DNA from: an uncultured Bacteroidales bacterium
GTDB lineage: Bacteria; Bacteroidota; Bacteroidia; Bacteroidales; Bacteroidaceae
Direction of reading: 5' to 3'
Assembly (NCBI GenBank): GCA_902802815.1
Contig: CADCNQ010000007.1
Coordinates: 1-64,000, forward strand
DNA length: 64,000 nt
Positions 45,891 to 55,519 of the stretch are shown here, piece after piece (the stretch's first letter is position 1; every line of letters starts with the position of its first letter). The position numbers and the translations under genes were made by a program. The notes under the pieces were generated by a model. The model was not told where the DNA came from. It did no database searches and saw nothing but the letters and a program-made list of their open reading frames with translations.

Positions 45891-47972
45891 ATGGGACGGT
45901 ACAACCATAAGCACAAGTGGGAGTGGAGAGACTATTTCTATCGTGTGGCCGGTGTCATCATCACCACCGCCATATTGGTGACGTTCATGCCGCGCGAGCG
46001 TTTCGTCGGCTATAAATTCAATCTCGGCGAACCATGGGACGGCGAGGCCCTCTTTGCAAAGGACTCCTTCCCCATCCTCAAGAGCGAGGAACAGATTGCC
46101 CACGAGCGCGACAGTCTCACACGCCTCATCGAGCCCTATTACCAGCGGGATGCCGAGACTGCGGAAGCCCAGATTGAGGCTTTCCGCGAAGCTTTCCGTG
46201 ACATGCAGCCCGAACTTCAGTCTCCCGTCGCTCTGGAACACTACCTCGAGGAGCGTCTGCGGGAAATATACGGTCGCGGTGTCATGTCGCTCACCGACTA
46301 CGAGCGTCTGCAGCAGGACAACACCCACAACATACGCATCTACGAGGGACAGGTCTCGACTGTGCGCCCCGCAAAGGACATTCTTTCCAGCAAGACCGCC
46401 TACAAAACCCTGACAGCACCCTCCGAGGATGGCCCCTACCCAGCGAGTCTCATATCCAAATACTCCATGGACCGCTTCATCAAGCCCAACCTCATCTACG
46501 ACGAGGCCAAGAGCGAGCAGCAGCGCCACGAAGTGCTCTCCATGCTGGTGCCCTACATGGGTCAGGTGATGGCCGGACAGAAAATCATCGACAAGGGTGA
46601 GATTGTCAACGACAGGCGCTATGACATACTGACGTCTCTGGAACACTATGAGAAGAACCACACACTCACCATGAAAGAGCGTCTCACTCGCATCGGAGGC
46701 AACATCTTCTATGTGCTGGTGTGGACCATCATACTGCTGACGTTCTTCATCGAGTTCCGCAGCGACTATCTCGAGAAATGGCGCTACGCCAACCTCATCT
46801 GTCTCATGTATGTGGCCTTCCCGCTGATGGCATACGCACTTGTTGCGCATACCGACATCTCGGCCTATCTCATACCGTTTGCCACAGTGCCCATCTTCGT
46901 GCGCATCTTCATGGATTCGCGCACAGCCTTCGTCACCCACATCATGGTGGTGTTCGCCGCCTGCCCGGTGGTGGAGCATCCTTCCGTCTTCATCGCCACA
47001 GAGAGCATTGCCGGACTTGTGGCCATCTACTCCCTGCGCGACCTCACACAGCGCAGCGAACTGCTCCGCACCATGTTGTTAGTGCTGATTTCATCGCTGA
47101 TAATGAACAGCAGCATGAATCTTCTCATGGGCTACTACGACAACATCGAGGCCGTCTTCTTCCAGGACTCCATACCCATCTGCGGCAGTGCCGTGCTGCT
47201 GCTCATCGTCTATCTGTTGCTCTTCCCCATCGAGCGCATGCTGGGCTTCACTTCGAGTATCACGCTGCTTGAACTTTCCAATGCCAACAACCCTCTGCTG
47301 CGCCGTCTCTCAGAGGAGGCTCCCGGCACGTTCCAGCATAGTATACAGGTGTCAAATCTCTGCGCCGCCGTTGCAGGGCGCATCGGAGCCAAGAGCCAGC
47401 TCGTGCGCACAGGCGCGCTCTATCATGACATAGGTAAACTGCATCACCCCGTGTTCTTCACAGAAAACCAGAACACCATCAATCCCCACACACGCCTGAC
47501 AAATGCGCAGAGCGCCCAGATCATCATTTCACATGTGAAGGAAGGTCTCGCCCTGGCCGACAAGCATCGTCTGCCGACAGTCATCAAGGACTTCATCGCC
47601 ACCCACCACGGCACCAGCATTGCCCGTTTCTTCTACACACAGGCCGTCAACAAGAATCCCGACGAGGTCATCGACCCCTCCATCTTCACCTATCCCGGCC
47701 CCAATCCGTTCACAGCCGAGCAGGCCATCCTCATGATGACGGATGCCGTGGAGGCCGCCAGCCGCAGTCTCAAGGAGGTCACCGAGGAGAGCATCAACGC
47801 CCTTGTCGACAAGATTATCGACGGCCAGTTGGAGGCCGGATATTTCCGCAGCTGCCCCATCACCTTCAAGGATATTGAGGACGCCAAGGAGGTGCTGAAG
47901 GACAAACTGCGCACCATCTACCACACCCGCATCCAGTATCCGGAGTTCAAGGTGAAACCCGCCGCCAATTAA
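45891..47972 (+). CDS. 7TM-HD (PgpH-type) membrane phosphohydrolase
   Basis: A 693-residue membrane protein; the start at 45891 ([12 protein letters not shown]) lies just behind the promoter box. One N-terminal membrane segment (~17-37), a long extracytoplasmic domain (~40-275), then about seven membrane segments (~280-470) and a cytoplasmic HD domain (~480-690). The metal ligands are visible in [25 protein letters not shown], and FIATHHGTS. Members of this family (PgpH) degrade cyclic di-AMP in Firmicutes; in Bacteroidetes this assignment is by homology. Its last 4 nt overlap the convergent TraB-like gene. Confidence 0.92.
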   Translation: MGRYNHKHKWEWRDYFYRVAGVIITTAILVTFMPRERFVGYKFNLGEPWDGEALFAKDSFPILKSEEQIAHERDSLTRLIEPYYQRDAETAEAQIEAFREAFRDMQPELQSPVALEHYLEERLREIYGRGVMSLTDYERLQQDNTHNIRIYEGQVSTVRPAKDILSSKTAYKTLTAPSEDGPYPASLISKYSMDRFIKPNLIYDEAKSEQQRHEVLSMLVPYMGQVMAGQKIIDKGEIVNDRRYDILTSLEHYEKNHTLTMKERLTRIGGNIFYVLVWTIILLTFFIEFRSDYLEKWRYANLICLMYVAFPLMAYALVAHTDISAYLIPFATVPIFVRIFMDSRTAFVTHIMVVFAACPVVEHPSVFIATESIAGLVAIYSLRDLTQRSELLRTMLLVLISSLIMNSSMNLLMGYYDNIEAVFFQDSIPICGSAVLLLIVYLLLFPIERMLGFTSSITLLELSNANNPLLRRLSEEAPGTFQHSIQVSNLCAAVAGRIGAKSQLVRTGALYHDIGKLHHPVFFTENQNTINPHTRLTNAQSAQIIISHVKEGLALADKHRLPTVIKDFIATHHGTSIARFFYTQAVNKNPDEVIDPSIFTYPGPNPFTAEQAILMMTDAVEAASRSLKEVTEESINALVDKIIDGQLEAGYFRSCPITFKDIEDAKEVLKDKLRTIYHTRIQYPEFKVKPAAN

Positions 47973-48940
47973 CGCACCGGTTCCACTTTGTAGCCTTCCT
48001 TGCGTAGCAGGGCGATGAGACCGTATGTGTCGAGCAGATGACGGCATCCTACGGCAATCAGGCTGGGACGCTGCGTGATGTATTCCCGGATGACAGGAAT
48101 CCAGTTTTCGTTGCGTCCCTTGAGCAAAAACGTATCTTTTTCGTTTTCTTTAATCATTTCGGGCTCCGATGCCAGATACTTGGCAAAAGCGCAGGTGTCG
48201 TTTTGGATATAGGCCTTGTAGAAACGGCGCATCATCCGTCCTGTTTTTCCGCTGACCAGGTCGCGAATCCCTCTGTAGAGCGAGTCGGCCTGCATTTTCA
48301 CGGAAAGGCTGTCAAAGCCCGGCGTGTCGGTGAACGTGGAAATGAGTCCACCGGAGATATCTTTCGTTTCTTCCAGACCGCCGCGCGTTTTATTGCTTTT
48401 GGCAGCTTCCTGATACAGCACATAGTCCAAAGCCTGTCGTTGACGCGTGCCGATAAAGAGGACGACTCCTATCTTGGTTTGCCAGTATTTCGGTGTCTTT
48501 TTCCAATATTCGCTGTCCTGGAATCTGGTGGTCAGGATGCTGTCGACCACATGGAAATGTGTGCTGTCGTCGTAGAGCTGTCTGTAGTCGCTGCCTTCGG
48601 GCATCATCCATTCCGGACCGGGATTGCGAAGCAGTTCCACCATCCAGCGCTGAAACTTCCGGTCTTCCTCACTGGGTTGCAGGCTTGCATCGAAGTCTTG
48701 CTCAAAGATTACGGCCTCGCTTCGGTCGAAGGCATTCTGCAGACCGCTGATGCCGAACACTTCTTCCCGCGTGAAGTTGTGTCCTTCTCCGTGACAGGTG
48801 CCGAAGAGATAGGAGGTCTGTTTCAGGCCGTTACCGCTGATTTCCCACAGCCATCCGGCTTTCTCTTCCTGTGCCGGGAGAGACAGGGAAACGACGGCGA
48901 GTAGTGCTGTGATGACTGTGTTCTTCATAATGTTTTTCAT
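47969..48940 (-). CDS. TraB/GumN-family protein
   Basis: A 323-residue exported protein (signal ~1-23, ending SLSLPAQ). Family marks are YLFGTCHGEGHNF near the start with the conserved His, a conserved Glu in the VIFEQDFD segment (~75), and VGCRHLLDTYGLIALLRKEGYKV at the end. TraB/GumN/Tiki proteins are metalloprotease-like; the bacterial role is uncertain. It has its own promoter. The coding end overlaps that of the convergent 7TM-HD gene by 4 nt, with no room for a terminator between them. Confidence 0.88.
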   Translation of the reverse strand: MKNIMKNTVITALLAVVSLSLPAQEEKAGWLWEISGNGLKQTSYLFGTCHGEGHNFTREEVFGISGLQNAFDRSEAVIFEQDFDASLQPSEEDRKFQRWMVELLRNPGPEWMMPEGSDYRQLYDDSTHFHVVDSILTTRFQDSEYWKKTPKYWQTKIGVVLFIGTRQRQALDYVLYQEAAKSNKTRGGLEETKDISGGLISTFTDTPGFDSLSVKMQADSLYRGIRDLVSGKTGRMMRRFYKAYIQNDTCAFAKYLASEPEMIKENEKDTFLLKGRNENWIPVIREYITQRPSLIAVGCRHLLDTYGLIALLRKEGYKVEPVR

Positions 48941-48971
48941 AATTATCGCATTACTGATTCAAAATCAGGGG

Positions 48972-48979
48972 CAAAGATA
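48972..48979 (-). promoter_or_regulatory. Promoter -7 box TATCTTTG of the TraB-like gene
   Basis: Consensus TAnnTTTG on the minus strand, 31 bp before the ATG at 48940. Confidence 0.7.
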
Positions 48980-49123
48980 CAATTTATTTTGCATATTACC
49001 CACCCCCGTGCATTTTTTTCTACAAATGACAGAAAAAATGTCTCTGAGAGCACAAAATATCGGTATTCTGTTTGCCGCGGATGTTACGGAAGGTGTTCGT
49101 TTTTAAGTCTCACTTCCATAGTT

Positions 49124-49222
49124 CATCTATCGACTATCTATCGAGCATCTATCGGGCATCTATCGGGTATCTATCGAGGATGTATCGAGGATGTATCGGA
49201 AAAGCCCGACTGATAAACGACA
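49124..49222. repeat. 11-bp tandem array with conserved tail, copy 2
   Basis: Seven 11-bp units (49124-49200), CATCTATCGAC, TATCTATCGAG, CATCTATCGGG twice, TATCTATCGAG, GATGTATCGAG, GATGTATCGGA, then AAAGCCCGACTGATAAACGA. Both the array and the 20-bp tail match 34232-34317, with two mismatches in the tail. One copy has six units and the other seven. Confidence 0.9.
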
Positions 49223-49251
49223 GAAAAGCGGTACGTGACGCTACTCACGTA
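49223..49251 (-). terminator. Inverted repeat, possible terminator of the polyketide operon
   Basis: TACGTGA (49232-49238) and TCACGTA (49245-49251) form a perfect 7-bp stem with a 6-base loop, followed on the minus strand by CCGCTTTTCTG. The T run is short, so it could instead be a protein-binding palindrome. Confidence 0.4.
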
Positions 49252-49317
49252 GGATTATTTCTGCGCGCCAATCAGAGAAAACAACATCCCGGCGCAGCCT
49301 CCGAAAAAAATATCAAG

Positions 49318-50487
49318 CTACTCCTCCCTATACGACTTGCGGTCTTTCTTTCCGTTGCGTGTCATCCGGATTTGCTCCACAAGTTCGTATCGCTGCGGCA
49401 CCTTATAGGCCTCCAGCGTCCCGTTGATAAAGCGGGCCAGCTGCTTCCTGTCGAAGTTCCTGTCCGGACTGAACTTTACCAGCAACTTCAGTATGTTGCC
49501 CAACACCGGATGCTTCCCGGCAACGCAGATACAGTCCTCCACACCCGGAAAAGCCAGCGCTCTGTCCTCCACCTCCGTAGGGTCCACCTTGTATCCTCCG
49601 ATATTTATGACATCGTCGCTGCGTCCCACGATGTGGAGCATTCCGTCCTCGTCGAAGAAGCCGTTGTCTGCGGTGCAGACACACCCGTCGCTCATGACAG
49701 ATGCCGTGAGTGCCGGTTCGTCGAGATATCCGCTCATGAGGGTTTTACCCTTGCAGGCGATATGTCCGTCGTCTGTGATGAACACCTCGGAATTCATCAA
49801 CGGCAGACCGCAGCATCCCGGTTTGGTCACTCCGTCGTTGAAGTTGTACGTACACACAATGCCCGTCTCTGTGGAGGCATAGGTGTTAAACAGGCGCGTC
49901 TTCGGCAGCAACTCGCACAGCCTCAGCATATCGGAATGCGATATCGGGGCAGCGCCGGTCTCGATGAATTCTATCTTATCCGCGTATGCAGCAAGTCTGT
50001 CTGCGCTGAATTGCAGCAGCATCCTGATGTTCGCCGGCACAAGGAATGTTGCCAGATGTGCGGACTCAAAGTCCAATGCCTGGAAAAACGCATTCACATC
50101 CTTCATTCCGTCAAGAATAATCAGAGTGCCGCCCTTCATCAGAGTGGGGAATATCTTACTCCAACTGCCCAGATGGTCCAATGCTCCCGCCACCACGAAA
50201 ACGGTATCTTCGCTGTATCCGTGCGCCCTGATAAGATTCTCCGAGTTGGCAATCACAGCACGCTGGGATATGACCACAGTCTTCGACTTTCCCGTAGTGC
50301 CGGTGGTCGTCAGATGGAAATCCGACTCCCACGACTCTCCCAGCAAAGGTATCGGCAGACTCTCTCCGAGGCGCATACGCTGATACAGTTCGGCATATCT
50401 GACGACAGAGCCGTCCTGAGCTATCAGGGCAGTCTTTTCCGGATGCGCCTCTGCGCTGCGTCGAACATAGTCCAATATTGTCTCCAC
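49318..50487 (-). CDS. AMP-dependent acyl/aryl ligase (adenylating enzyme)
   Basis: A 389-residue ANL-superfamily enzyme, compact compared with the usual 500-550 residues. The phosphate loop is TTTGTTGKSKTVV (~59-71), the acyl pocket motif NTYASTETG, and the hinge region FFDEDGMLHIVGRSDDVINIGGYKV, with the C-terminal catalytic Lys in TRNGKKDRK. The missing part is mainly N-terminal, where only ~55 residues precede the phosphate loop. It is the last gene of the polyketide operon, 6 bp after an acyl carrier protein. In aryl polyene clusters the matching enzyme activates the aromatic starter acid and loads it on a carrier protein; that role is inferred. Confidence 0.88.
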   Translation of the reverse strand: METILDYVRRSAEAHPEKTALIAQDGSVVRYAELYQRMRLGESLPIPLLGESWESDFHLTTTGTTGKSKTVVISQRAVIANSENLIRAHGYSEDTVFVVAGALDHLGSWSKIFPTLMKGGTLIILDGMKDVNAFFQALDFESAHLATFLVPANIRMLLQFSADRLAAYADKIEFIETGAAPISHSDMLRLCELLPKTRLFNTYASTETGIVCTYNFNDGVTKPGCCGLPLMNSEVFITDDGHIACKGKTLMSGYLDEPALTASVMSDGCVCTADNGFFDEDGMLHIVGRSDDVINIGGYKVDPTEVEDRALAFPGVEDCICVAGKHPVLGNILKLLVKFSPDRNFDRKQLARFINGTLEAYKVPQRYELVEQIRMTRNGKKDRKSYREE

Positions 50488-50493
50488 TGCGAC

Positions 50494-50712
50494 TTACTTT
50501 TGCTTGCTCCGGACAAGAGCGACGATGGAATCGATGTTTTTGAAATTTCGTGGAGTCACGTCCTCGTGACTGAGCTCCACCTTGTAGTGCTCTGACAGCA
50601 CCAGCATAATTGTCGTTATGTCCAGGGAACTCAGTTCGCTGAACAGGAACTCGGATTCAAGGTTCACCAAAGGGAGGAGATCCTCAAGCAGTCCAATCAC
50701 TTCTTCTCTCAT
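50494..50712 (-). CDS. Acyl carrier protein (third of the cluster)
   Basis: A 72-residue carrier protein. The site for phosphopantetheine is predicted at Ser29 within ELSSLDIT, in place of the usual DSL; the Asp before the Ser is replaced by Ser. The helix pattern around it (ITTIMLVLSEHYKVEL) is normal for the fold. Its start overlaps the end of the exporter gene by 29 nt and the ligase follows 6 bp later, so it is the likely acceptor of the activated starter acid. Confidence 0.8.
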   Translation of the reverse strand: MREEVIGLLEDLLPLVNLESEFLFSELSSLDITTIMLVLSEHYKVELSHEDVTPRNFKNIDSIVALVRSKQK

Positions 50713-53131
50713 ATCTTTTTTGTTTCCCGGGGGATTTTATAAACAGTAATCTGTATAGGAACGGCGGTATGACGAATGCCATCAGCACCACACACGACAT
50801 GCCGATCACCGTCACCATCCCAAGCGAATACATCGCGGGATGAGACGCGAACACGAGTATTCCGATACCGGCCAGCATTATCAGCGCACTCAGGATGATA
50901 CTTGTCTTGTATGATGTCAGCATCGGTTTGCCTTCCCTGTGCTCGTACACGCAGCCCTCTGTCATGAATATGGTGTAGTCGTCTCCCTGACCGAAGATGA
51001 ATGTGGCAAGGATGATGTTCACTATGTTGAACTTGATACCGGCGAGCGCCATGATACCGAGAATCCACACCCAGCTCACGGCCATCGGTATGAATGCGAG
51101 GATTGCCAGTCTGATGTTGCGGAAAGAGTACCACAGGAAGAGGAACACGATTGCCGAACAGGCCCAGCCGATATAATTGAAATCATCCGTTATGCCGGTT
51201 GAGAGTTTACTGTTGAGCGTCTTTATGTCGAAACTTCCCGGCACCCGGGCCTCCACCTCTGCGACATTTCTGTCCGGCACAATCATCTGCTCCACCACAA
51301 AGGACTTTCCGCCGGTCTCCGTGCAGAAGCCCTTGAGCAGCGACGATGTAATCGGCGAAAATTCCTTGAAGGGTTTCACTTCATACTCCCTGCCGACTGT
51401 CCTGCGGAAACCGTCGAAGGCATCGTCCGAGAAACCGTAACGGCGGGCCTCATCACTCAGTTTCTCACCAAACACATCACGATGTCTCTGCACAAAATCA
51501 CGCCAGGCCTCAAGTCTGTCCCTCTGTTCAGCGGACGAAGCGATAAGGTCGGTTGCCCCAAGAATGGACACAATCTTACCCTCGCCGGCAAGTGAGTCTG
51601 TCAGGGCTTTACGTGATTCACACAAAGCAAGAGCCTCGTCCATGTCGTTTCCTTCTGCCACAGAATATACCGTTGTCACGCCTCCCGGGGACGCATTGCC
51701 GGCAACAGACCGGAAATACTCCATCTCCTGTCTCTGCTCTTCTGTCATGTAGTTGATATTCGAAATGTCCGAGTCAAATTCCGTCTTCAGCGACGCTATG
51801 GCGAACACAAGCGTCAGAACGGCAATCCCGGCAACGACGTATCTGTTTCTGTCCGGCTGTATTCCCGCAATCCTCTCCAGCAAGACCATCTTTCTGTCTC
51901 CGCGCTCCTCCCGGATGTAGTGAGGCAGGAACAGGAGGACAAACAGTATCGTGCCCAGCAACATCAGGGACGCAAAGATACCGAGGTCGCGCAACGCGAC
52001 GGAATCCAGCGGCACCAACGCCATGAAGGCTCCCACGGTGGTTACATTTCCTATCAGCAGCGGAGACACTATCTCCTTCATCGCAAGGCGTATGTCCGGC
52101 TGGTGGGACAAGTGGTTTATCAGGTGCAGAGGATAGTTGAAAGCGATGCCCATAATCACCGACGATATACCCAGGACTATCAGCGACACCTCAGAGCGGA
52201 TGAGCGACATACCGGCCAGCGCGAAGAGGGCACCCCACGCTACCGTCACTCCCACGAGAAGGAAGCTTCTGACAGAGTTGAAGGCATAAGAAATCAGGAT
52301 AAAGATAAAAACACATGCCATCGTGATGGCGAGCACGCTGTCCTTCTTTATCTGCGAAGCATTCCCCACGGCAATCACCGGACCTCCGGTGACATGCGCT
52401 TTCACCTGCGGGCACTCCTTCCCTGCTGCATCCAACGCGCCGCTGACCATATCCAGCAACTGACGGTTCCGGTTCGTCTCTCTGTTGCCGAACGGAGAGT
52501 GTATCAGCACTATCGCCCTGGACATGTCAGGGGTGAAGATGTATCCGTCCACCTCCTCAAAATCCGACTCGCGCCGGAACCTCTGCAGTTTTTTGAACAC
52601 GGGAGTGAACAGCCCCAGAGGATCCCGGCCGATATTCTCCTGCACGAACCCACCGGAAGGGAACATCAGCATCTCCACATCCTTTTGCAGGGCTTCGCCC
52701 ACATATCCCTTTTCCGAGAGCAGGCTGTCCATCCTGAGATAGTCCTCCTGAGTGAGGAAATAGGGAATGTTGTCATAAATCCATGATATCATTTCGCCCA
52801 CCTGTTCCGCATCCGCTCTCCACATCGCATCCTCCGTCCAATGATGAAGGTCTCTCCTGTCCAGTTCCTCATGGAATTTTCCGATGGCACTGACCACCTG
52901 CTGTTCGTCTCCCGGATTATCAAACAGCACGACGATCTCCGATGCCCTCGATATATCCTGATACAGCTCCATGTTCCTGCGGTCGGCCTCCTTCAGCGGC
53001 AGGAAATCGGAAATATCTTCCTTGTACGACAGCGTCGCCGCCAACAATGCCATCACAGACGTCAGGAGAAACAGAAGGCCGTTCCTGACAAGCCCGTGAG
53101 CCCTAAAGTAATCGTATATACCCAGAATCAT
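50684..53131 (-). CDS. MMPL/RND-type exporter
   Basis: An 815-residue inner-membrane exporter from the ATG at 53131, which overlaps the esterase stop by 4 nt (ATGA). The frame is open further upstream, but only inside the esterase gene. It has the RND layout: one N-terminal membrane segment, a large periplasmic loop (~35-245), a block of membrane segments (~265-440), a second periplasmic loop (~460-645) and a second membrane block (~650-800). GQGDDYTIFMTEG with charged residues in a membrane segment fits the proton relay. In aryl polyene clusters an MMPL protein of this kind moves the lipid-linked pigment to the outer membrane. Confidence 0.9.
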   Translation of the reverse strand: MILGIYDYFRAHGLVRNGLLFLLTSVMALLAATLSYKEDISDFLPLKEADRRNMELYQDISRASEIVVLFDNPGDEQQVVSAIGKFHEELDRRDLHHWTEDAMWRADAEQVGEMISWIYDNIPYFLTQEDYLRMDSLLSEKGYVGEALQKDVEMLMFPSGGFVQENIGRDPLGLFTPVFKKLQRFRRESDFEEVDGYIFTPDMSRAIVLIHSPFGNRETNRNRQLLDMVSGALDAAGKECPQVKAHVTGGPVIAVGNASQIKKDSVLAITMACVFIFILISYAFNSVRSFLLVGVTVAWGALFALAGMSLIRSEVSLIVLGISSVIMGIAFNYPLHLINHLSHQPDIRLAMKEIVSPLLIGNVTTVGAFMALVPLDSVALRDLGIFASLMLLGTILFVLLFLPHYIREERGDRKMVLLERIAGIQPDRNRYVVAGIAVLTLVFAIASLKTEFDSDISNINYMTEEQRQEMEYFRSVAGNASPGGVTTVYSVAEGNDMDEALALCESRKALTDSLAGEGKIVSILGATDLIASSAEQRDRLEAWRDFVQRHRDVFGEKLSDEARRYGFSDDAFDGFRRTVGREYEVKPFKEFSPITSSLLKGFCTETGGKSFVVEQMIVPDRNVAEVEARVPGSFDIKTLNSKLSTGITDDFNYIGWACSAIVFLFLWYSFRNIRLAILAFIPMAVSWVWILGIMALAGIKFNIVNIILATFIFGQGDDYTIFMTEGCVYEHREGKPMLTSYKTSIILSALIMLAGIGILVFASHPAMYSLGMVTVIGMSCVVLMAFVIPPFLYRLLFIKSPGKQKRYERRSDWTA

Positions 53132-54015
53132 CTCCCTATTACATTTATTTCCCGCAACCACGCGATGAATTCCCGCCTCCACGCACGGCACTCGGGAGTA
53201 CCCTTGTCGTCTGCTGCTCCGAAGCCGTGACCGCCGCTTTTGTACTGTATATACCTGTGAGACACACCCCGGGCCGACAAGGCAGAATCGAGCAGGACGG
53301 AGTTTCTGTAATCCACAACCGGATCGTCAACACAGTTCACAAGGAACACCGGTGGACAATCGTCCGGAACATTCAGCTCCAGAGAAAGCCTCTTTCGCAA
53401 TTCCCTGTCGTATTTCCCGCTGTCGCCGAGCAGACCGCGCCTGGAACGCTTGTGGACGCAGTTCGCAGAAAATGTCACCACCGGATATATAGGCGCAACA
53501 AATGCCGGGCGGCTGCGCTCCGTATCATACCTTTCCGCCACAGACATAACGAGATGTCCGCCGGCGGAGAATCCCATCGCTCCCACTCTCGCCGTATCAA
53601 CTCCCCATTCCGAAGCATGGTCTTTTACATAAAGTATCGCTTTCTGTAAATCGTTCTGTGCGTCAGGATATTGATTCCCTGTCCTGCCCAGTCTCCAATG
53701 GAATATAAACGACGGCACCCCTCCCACCCTGTAATCAAGAACAAAGGCGGAGACACCGGCGCTCTGCAGCCATTCAGCCACGAGTTCGCCTTCCGATTTC
53801 ATATCGTGCCAAAAATAGCTCCCGCCCGGACACACAACGACACATGCGTTGCTGCTGCCGCCAGCCAGATAGGGAGTCAGCATCACCTTCTTACGCACGG
53901 ACGTCCCCTCCCAGATGTTCACCGCATCTTCACGGGCAGACAACGATACGGAGCAGAGAAGTCCGCATATCACCGATATTATCAACCACAACCTCGACAT
54001 ACTCACACTAGGCAT
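53128..54015 (-). CDS. Exported alpha/beta hydrolase (esterase-like)
   Basis: A 295-residue protein with a signal peptide (LIISVICGLLCSVSLSA). The fold is alpha/beta hydrolase of the BD-FAE/acetyl-xylan esterase type: VVVCPGGSYFWHDMKSEGE (oxyanion region), the nucleophile elbow GAMGFSAGGHLVMS with catalytic Ser, the Asp in VNCVDDPVVDY and the His in GGHGFG. The start could be 54015 or 54000. It lies between the glycosyltransferase-acyltransferase gene and the exporter. A deacylation step in polyene trafficking is possible; it may also act on an unrelated ester. Confidence 0.85.
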   Translation of the reverse strand: MPSVSMSRLWLIISVICGLLCSVSLSAREDAVNIWEGTSVRKKVMLTPYLAGGSSNACVVVCPGGSYFWHDMKSEGELVAEWLQSAGVSAFVLDYRVGGVPSFIFHWRLGRTGNQYPDAQNDLQKAILYVKDHASEWGVDTARVGAMGFSAGGHLVMSVAERYDTERSRPAFVAPIYPVVTFSANCVHKRSRRGLLGDSGKYDRELRKRLSLELNVPDDCPPVFLVNCVDDPVVDYRNSVLLDSALSARGVSHRYIQYKSGGHGFGAADDKGTPECRAWRREFIAWLREINVIGR

Positions 54016-55519
54016 CCCTATCGTATCTGTTGCACATGGAGGAGTACTCTCTCCGGTAGTACTGCCGGAACCACGAGGCCAGCTGCAGGTCGCTCCCTAT
54101 TTTGTCATACTCCTCAAACGGCACGCGTCTGTTCATCTGCACCACAATCTGTCCCTTGCGAAGATACTTGCCGCCCTTCGGCAACACACGTCCGACACCA
54201 TACTCCACGAGCGGCAGGATATCCGTCTGCAGCATCCTTGCTATGTGAAACGCACCTTTGTGGAAACGTCCTATGCTGCAGTTCTGCGAGCGTGTTCCCT
54301 CCGGATACAGCGCAATACTGTAGCCGCGCTCCACCAGCGATTTCAGTTTAGGCATGATTGCTTCCATCCCCATCGACACCGGATAGTATTCCGCATTACG
54401 TATCACAAGACCGAAAAACGGACTGTGCCACACCCAGTCGTTGGTCAGCATCACCACCTTGCGGGTTTGCGACAGCATTATCATAAGATCCAGATGCGAC
54501 TGGTGGTTGCAGATAATCACGGCGGGCTTCTCAAAGGTTTCACCGCCGGCATGCACCTCGTAGCGGACTCCGGGAATACCGTGCTGACGTATGACGAACT
54601 TCGTCATGCAATAGAGCAGACCGTGCAACAGGGAAGACTTCCTTTCCGCATCGCGCCAGAGCAGATTCACCACACAGGTGTAGGGAATCAAAATCAGGAA
54701 GCATGACAGCAGATAGAACAGCAGAGAATACGTCGTCCGCAGGAATATCATCAGAGTTCTGAAAAGTTTCAGGGGAAGTCCGTACAAAAGGGCAAGAAAA
54801 CACAGACACGTGTTCAGCACAAAGATGCGGGCAAAGTCCTTTCCCGGCCTGAAATGCGAAACCCTCTCCTCTTTCGGCGGGTAATACACATCCACCTCTG
54901 CGGAGACTATGCTCACACCGTGCCAGCAAAGAAAGACCATCAGTTCCAGCTCCGCCTCATAGCGGGACGTGAGCAGTCCCAGTCCCCGGATTTTTCTCAG
55001 AGGATAGAGCCTGTAACCCGTCTGGGTGTCCTTGAGACACCTGCCCGTCTGCACGCAGAACCAGAAATTCCCGAATGCATTTGCAAATTTACTTCCCTTT
55101 GACCTCTCTGCCTTCTCCAACCCCTTCCTTGCGCCCACAATCAGGGCACCCGGGTGTTTGATATTTGCATCCAGGAATACGTGGATATCCTCGGGAAAGT
55201 GCTGACCGTCGGCATCTATCGTTATCGCATAGGAAAAACCCATTTCGAGAGCCTTGCAGAAACCCTGCTTCAATGCCTCGCCTTTTCCTTTGTTTTCTTT
55301 GTATGCCACAACAGTTATGCCCTCGACGGCCTGCACCAGACGTTCTGTCCCGTCACTGCATCCGTCGCACACCACAATCACGTCGTCGCATTGCATTCTG
55401 GCCCTCGTGACCACATCCACGACGGTGGCCGCATTGTCATATGTGGGTATTACAACGCAGATGCCTCTCTCACGCAAAATCCTCCTCTGCTCCGCGGTAT
55501 CGTTTATTTCTGCCTGCAT
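54008..55519 (-). CDS. GT2 glycosyltransferase fused to a lysophospholipid-type acyltransferase
   Basis: A 503-residue two-domain protein. Residues ~15-235 are a family 2 glycosyltransferase (CVVIPTYDNAATVVDVV, VVCDGCSDGTERL, ITIDADGQHFPED with the DxD). Membrane segments follow (~240-300). Residues ~315-495 are an acyltransferase: CNHQSHLDLMIML with the H-x4-D motif, YPEGTRSQNC and a positive patch. The ATG at 55519 was preferred to a GTG at 55540. It overlaps the dehydratase gene by 16 nt. The fusion suggests one protein that glycosylates and acylates a lipid head group to anchor the polyene, which is inference. Confidence 0.9.
   Translation of the reverse strand: MQAEINDTAEQRRILRERGICVVIPTYDNAATVVDVVTRARMQCDDVIVVCDGCSDGTERLVQAVEGITVVAYKENKGKGEALKQGFCKALEMGFSYAITIDADGQHFPEDIHVFLDANIKHPGALIVGARKGLEKAERSKGSKFANAFGNFWFCVQTGRCLKDTQTGYRLYPLRKIRGLGLLTSRYEAELELMVFLCWHGVSIVSAEVDVYYPPKEERVSHFRPGKDFARIFVLNTCLCFLALLYGLPLKLFRTLMIFLRTTYSLLFYLLSCFLILIPYTCVVNLLWRDAERKSSLLHGLLYCMTKFVIRQHGIPGVRYEVHAGGETFEKPAVIICNHQSHLDLMIMLSQTRKVVMLTNDWVWHSPFFGLVIRNAEYYPVSMGMEAIMPKLKSLVERGYSIALYPEGTRSQNCSIGRFHKGAFHIARMLQTDILPLVEYGVGRVLPKGGKYLRKGQIVVQMNRRVPFEEYDKIGSDLQLASWFRQYYRREYSSMCNRYDRDA

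Larger units (their letters stand above)
48941..49317. other. Intergenic stretch with promoter, repeat array and inverted repeat
   Basis: 377 bp between two minus-strand genes. It holds the promoter of the TraB-like gene (48972-48979), an 11-bp tandem array with tail (49124-49222) and an inverted repeat that may end the polyketide operon (49223-49251). No gene is seen. Confidence 0.7.

Noticed and set aside
45767..45916. Extended N-terminus of gltX
   Set aside because: It contains both divergent promoter boxes; the known GltX start is at 45766.
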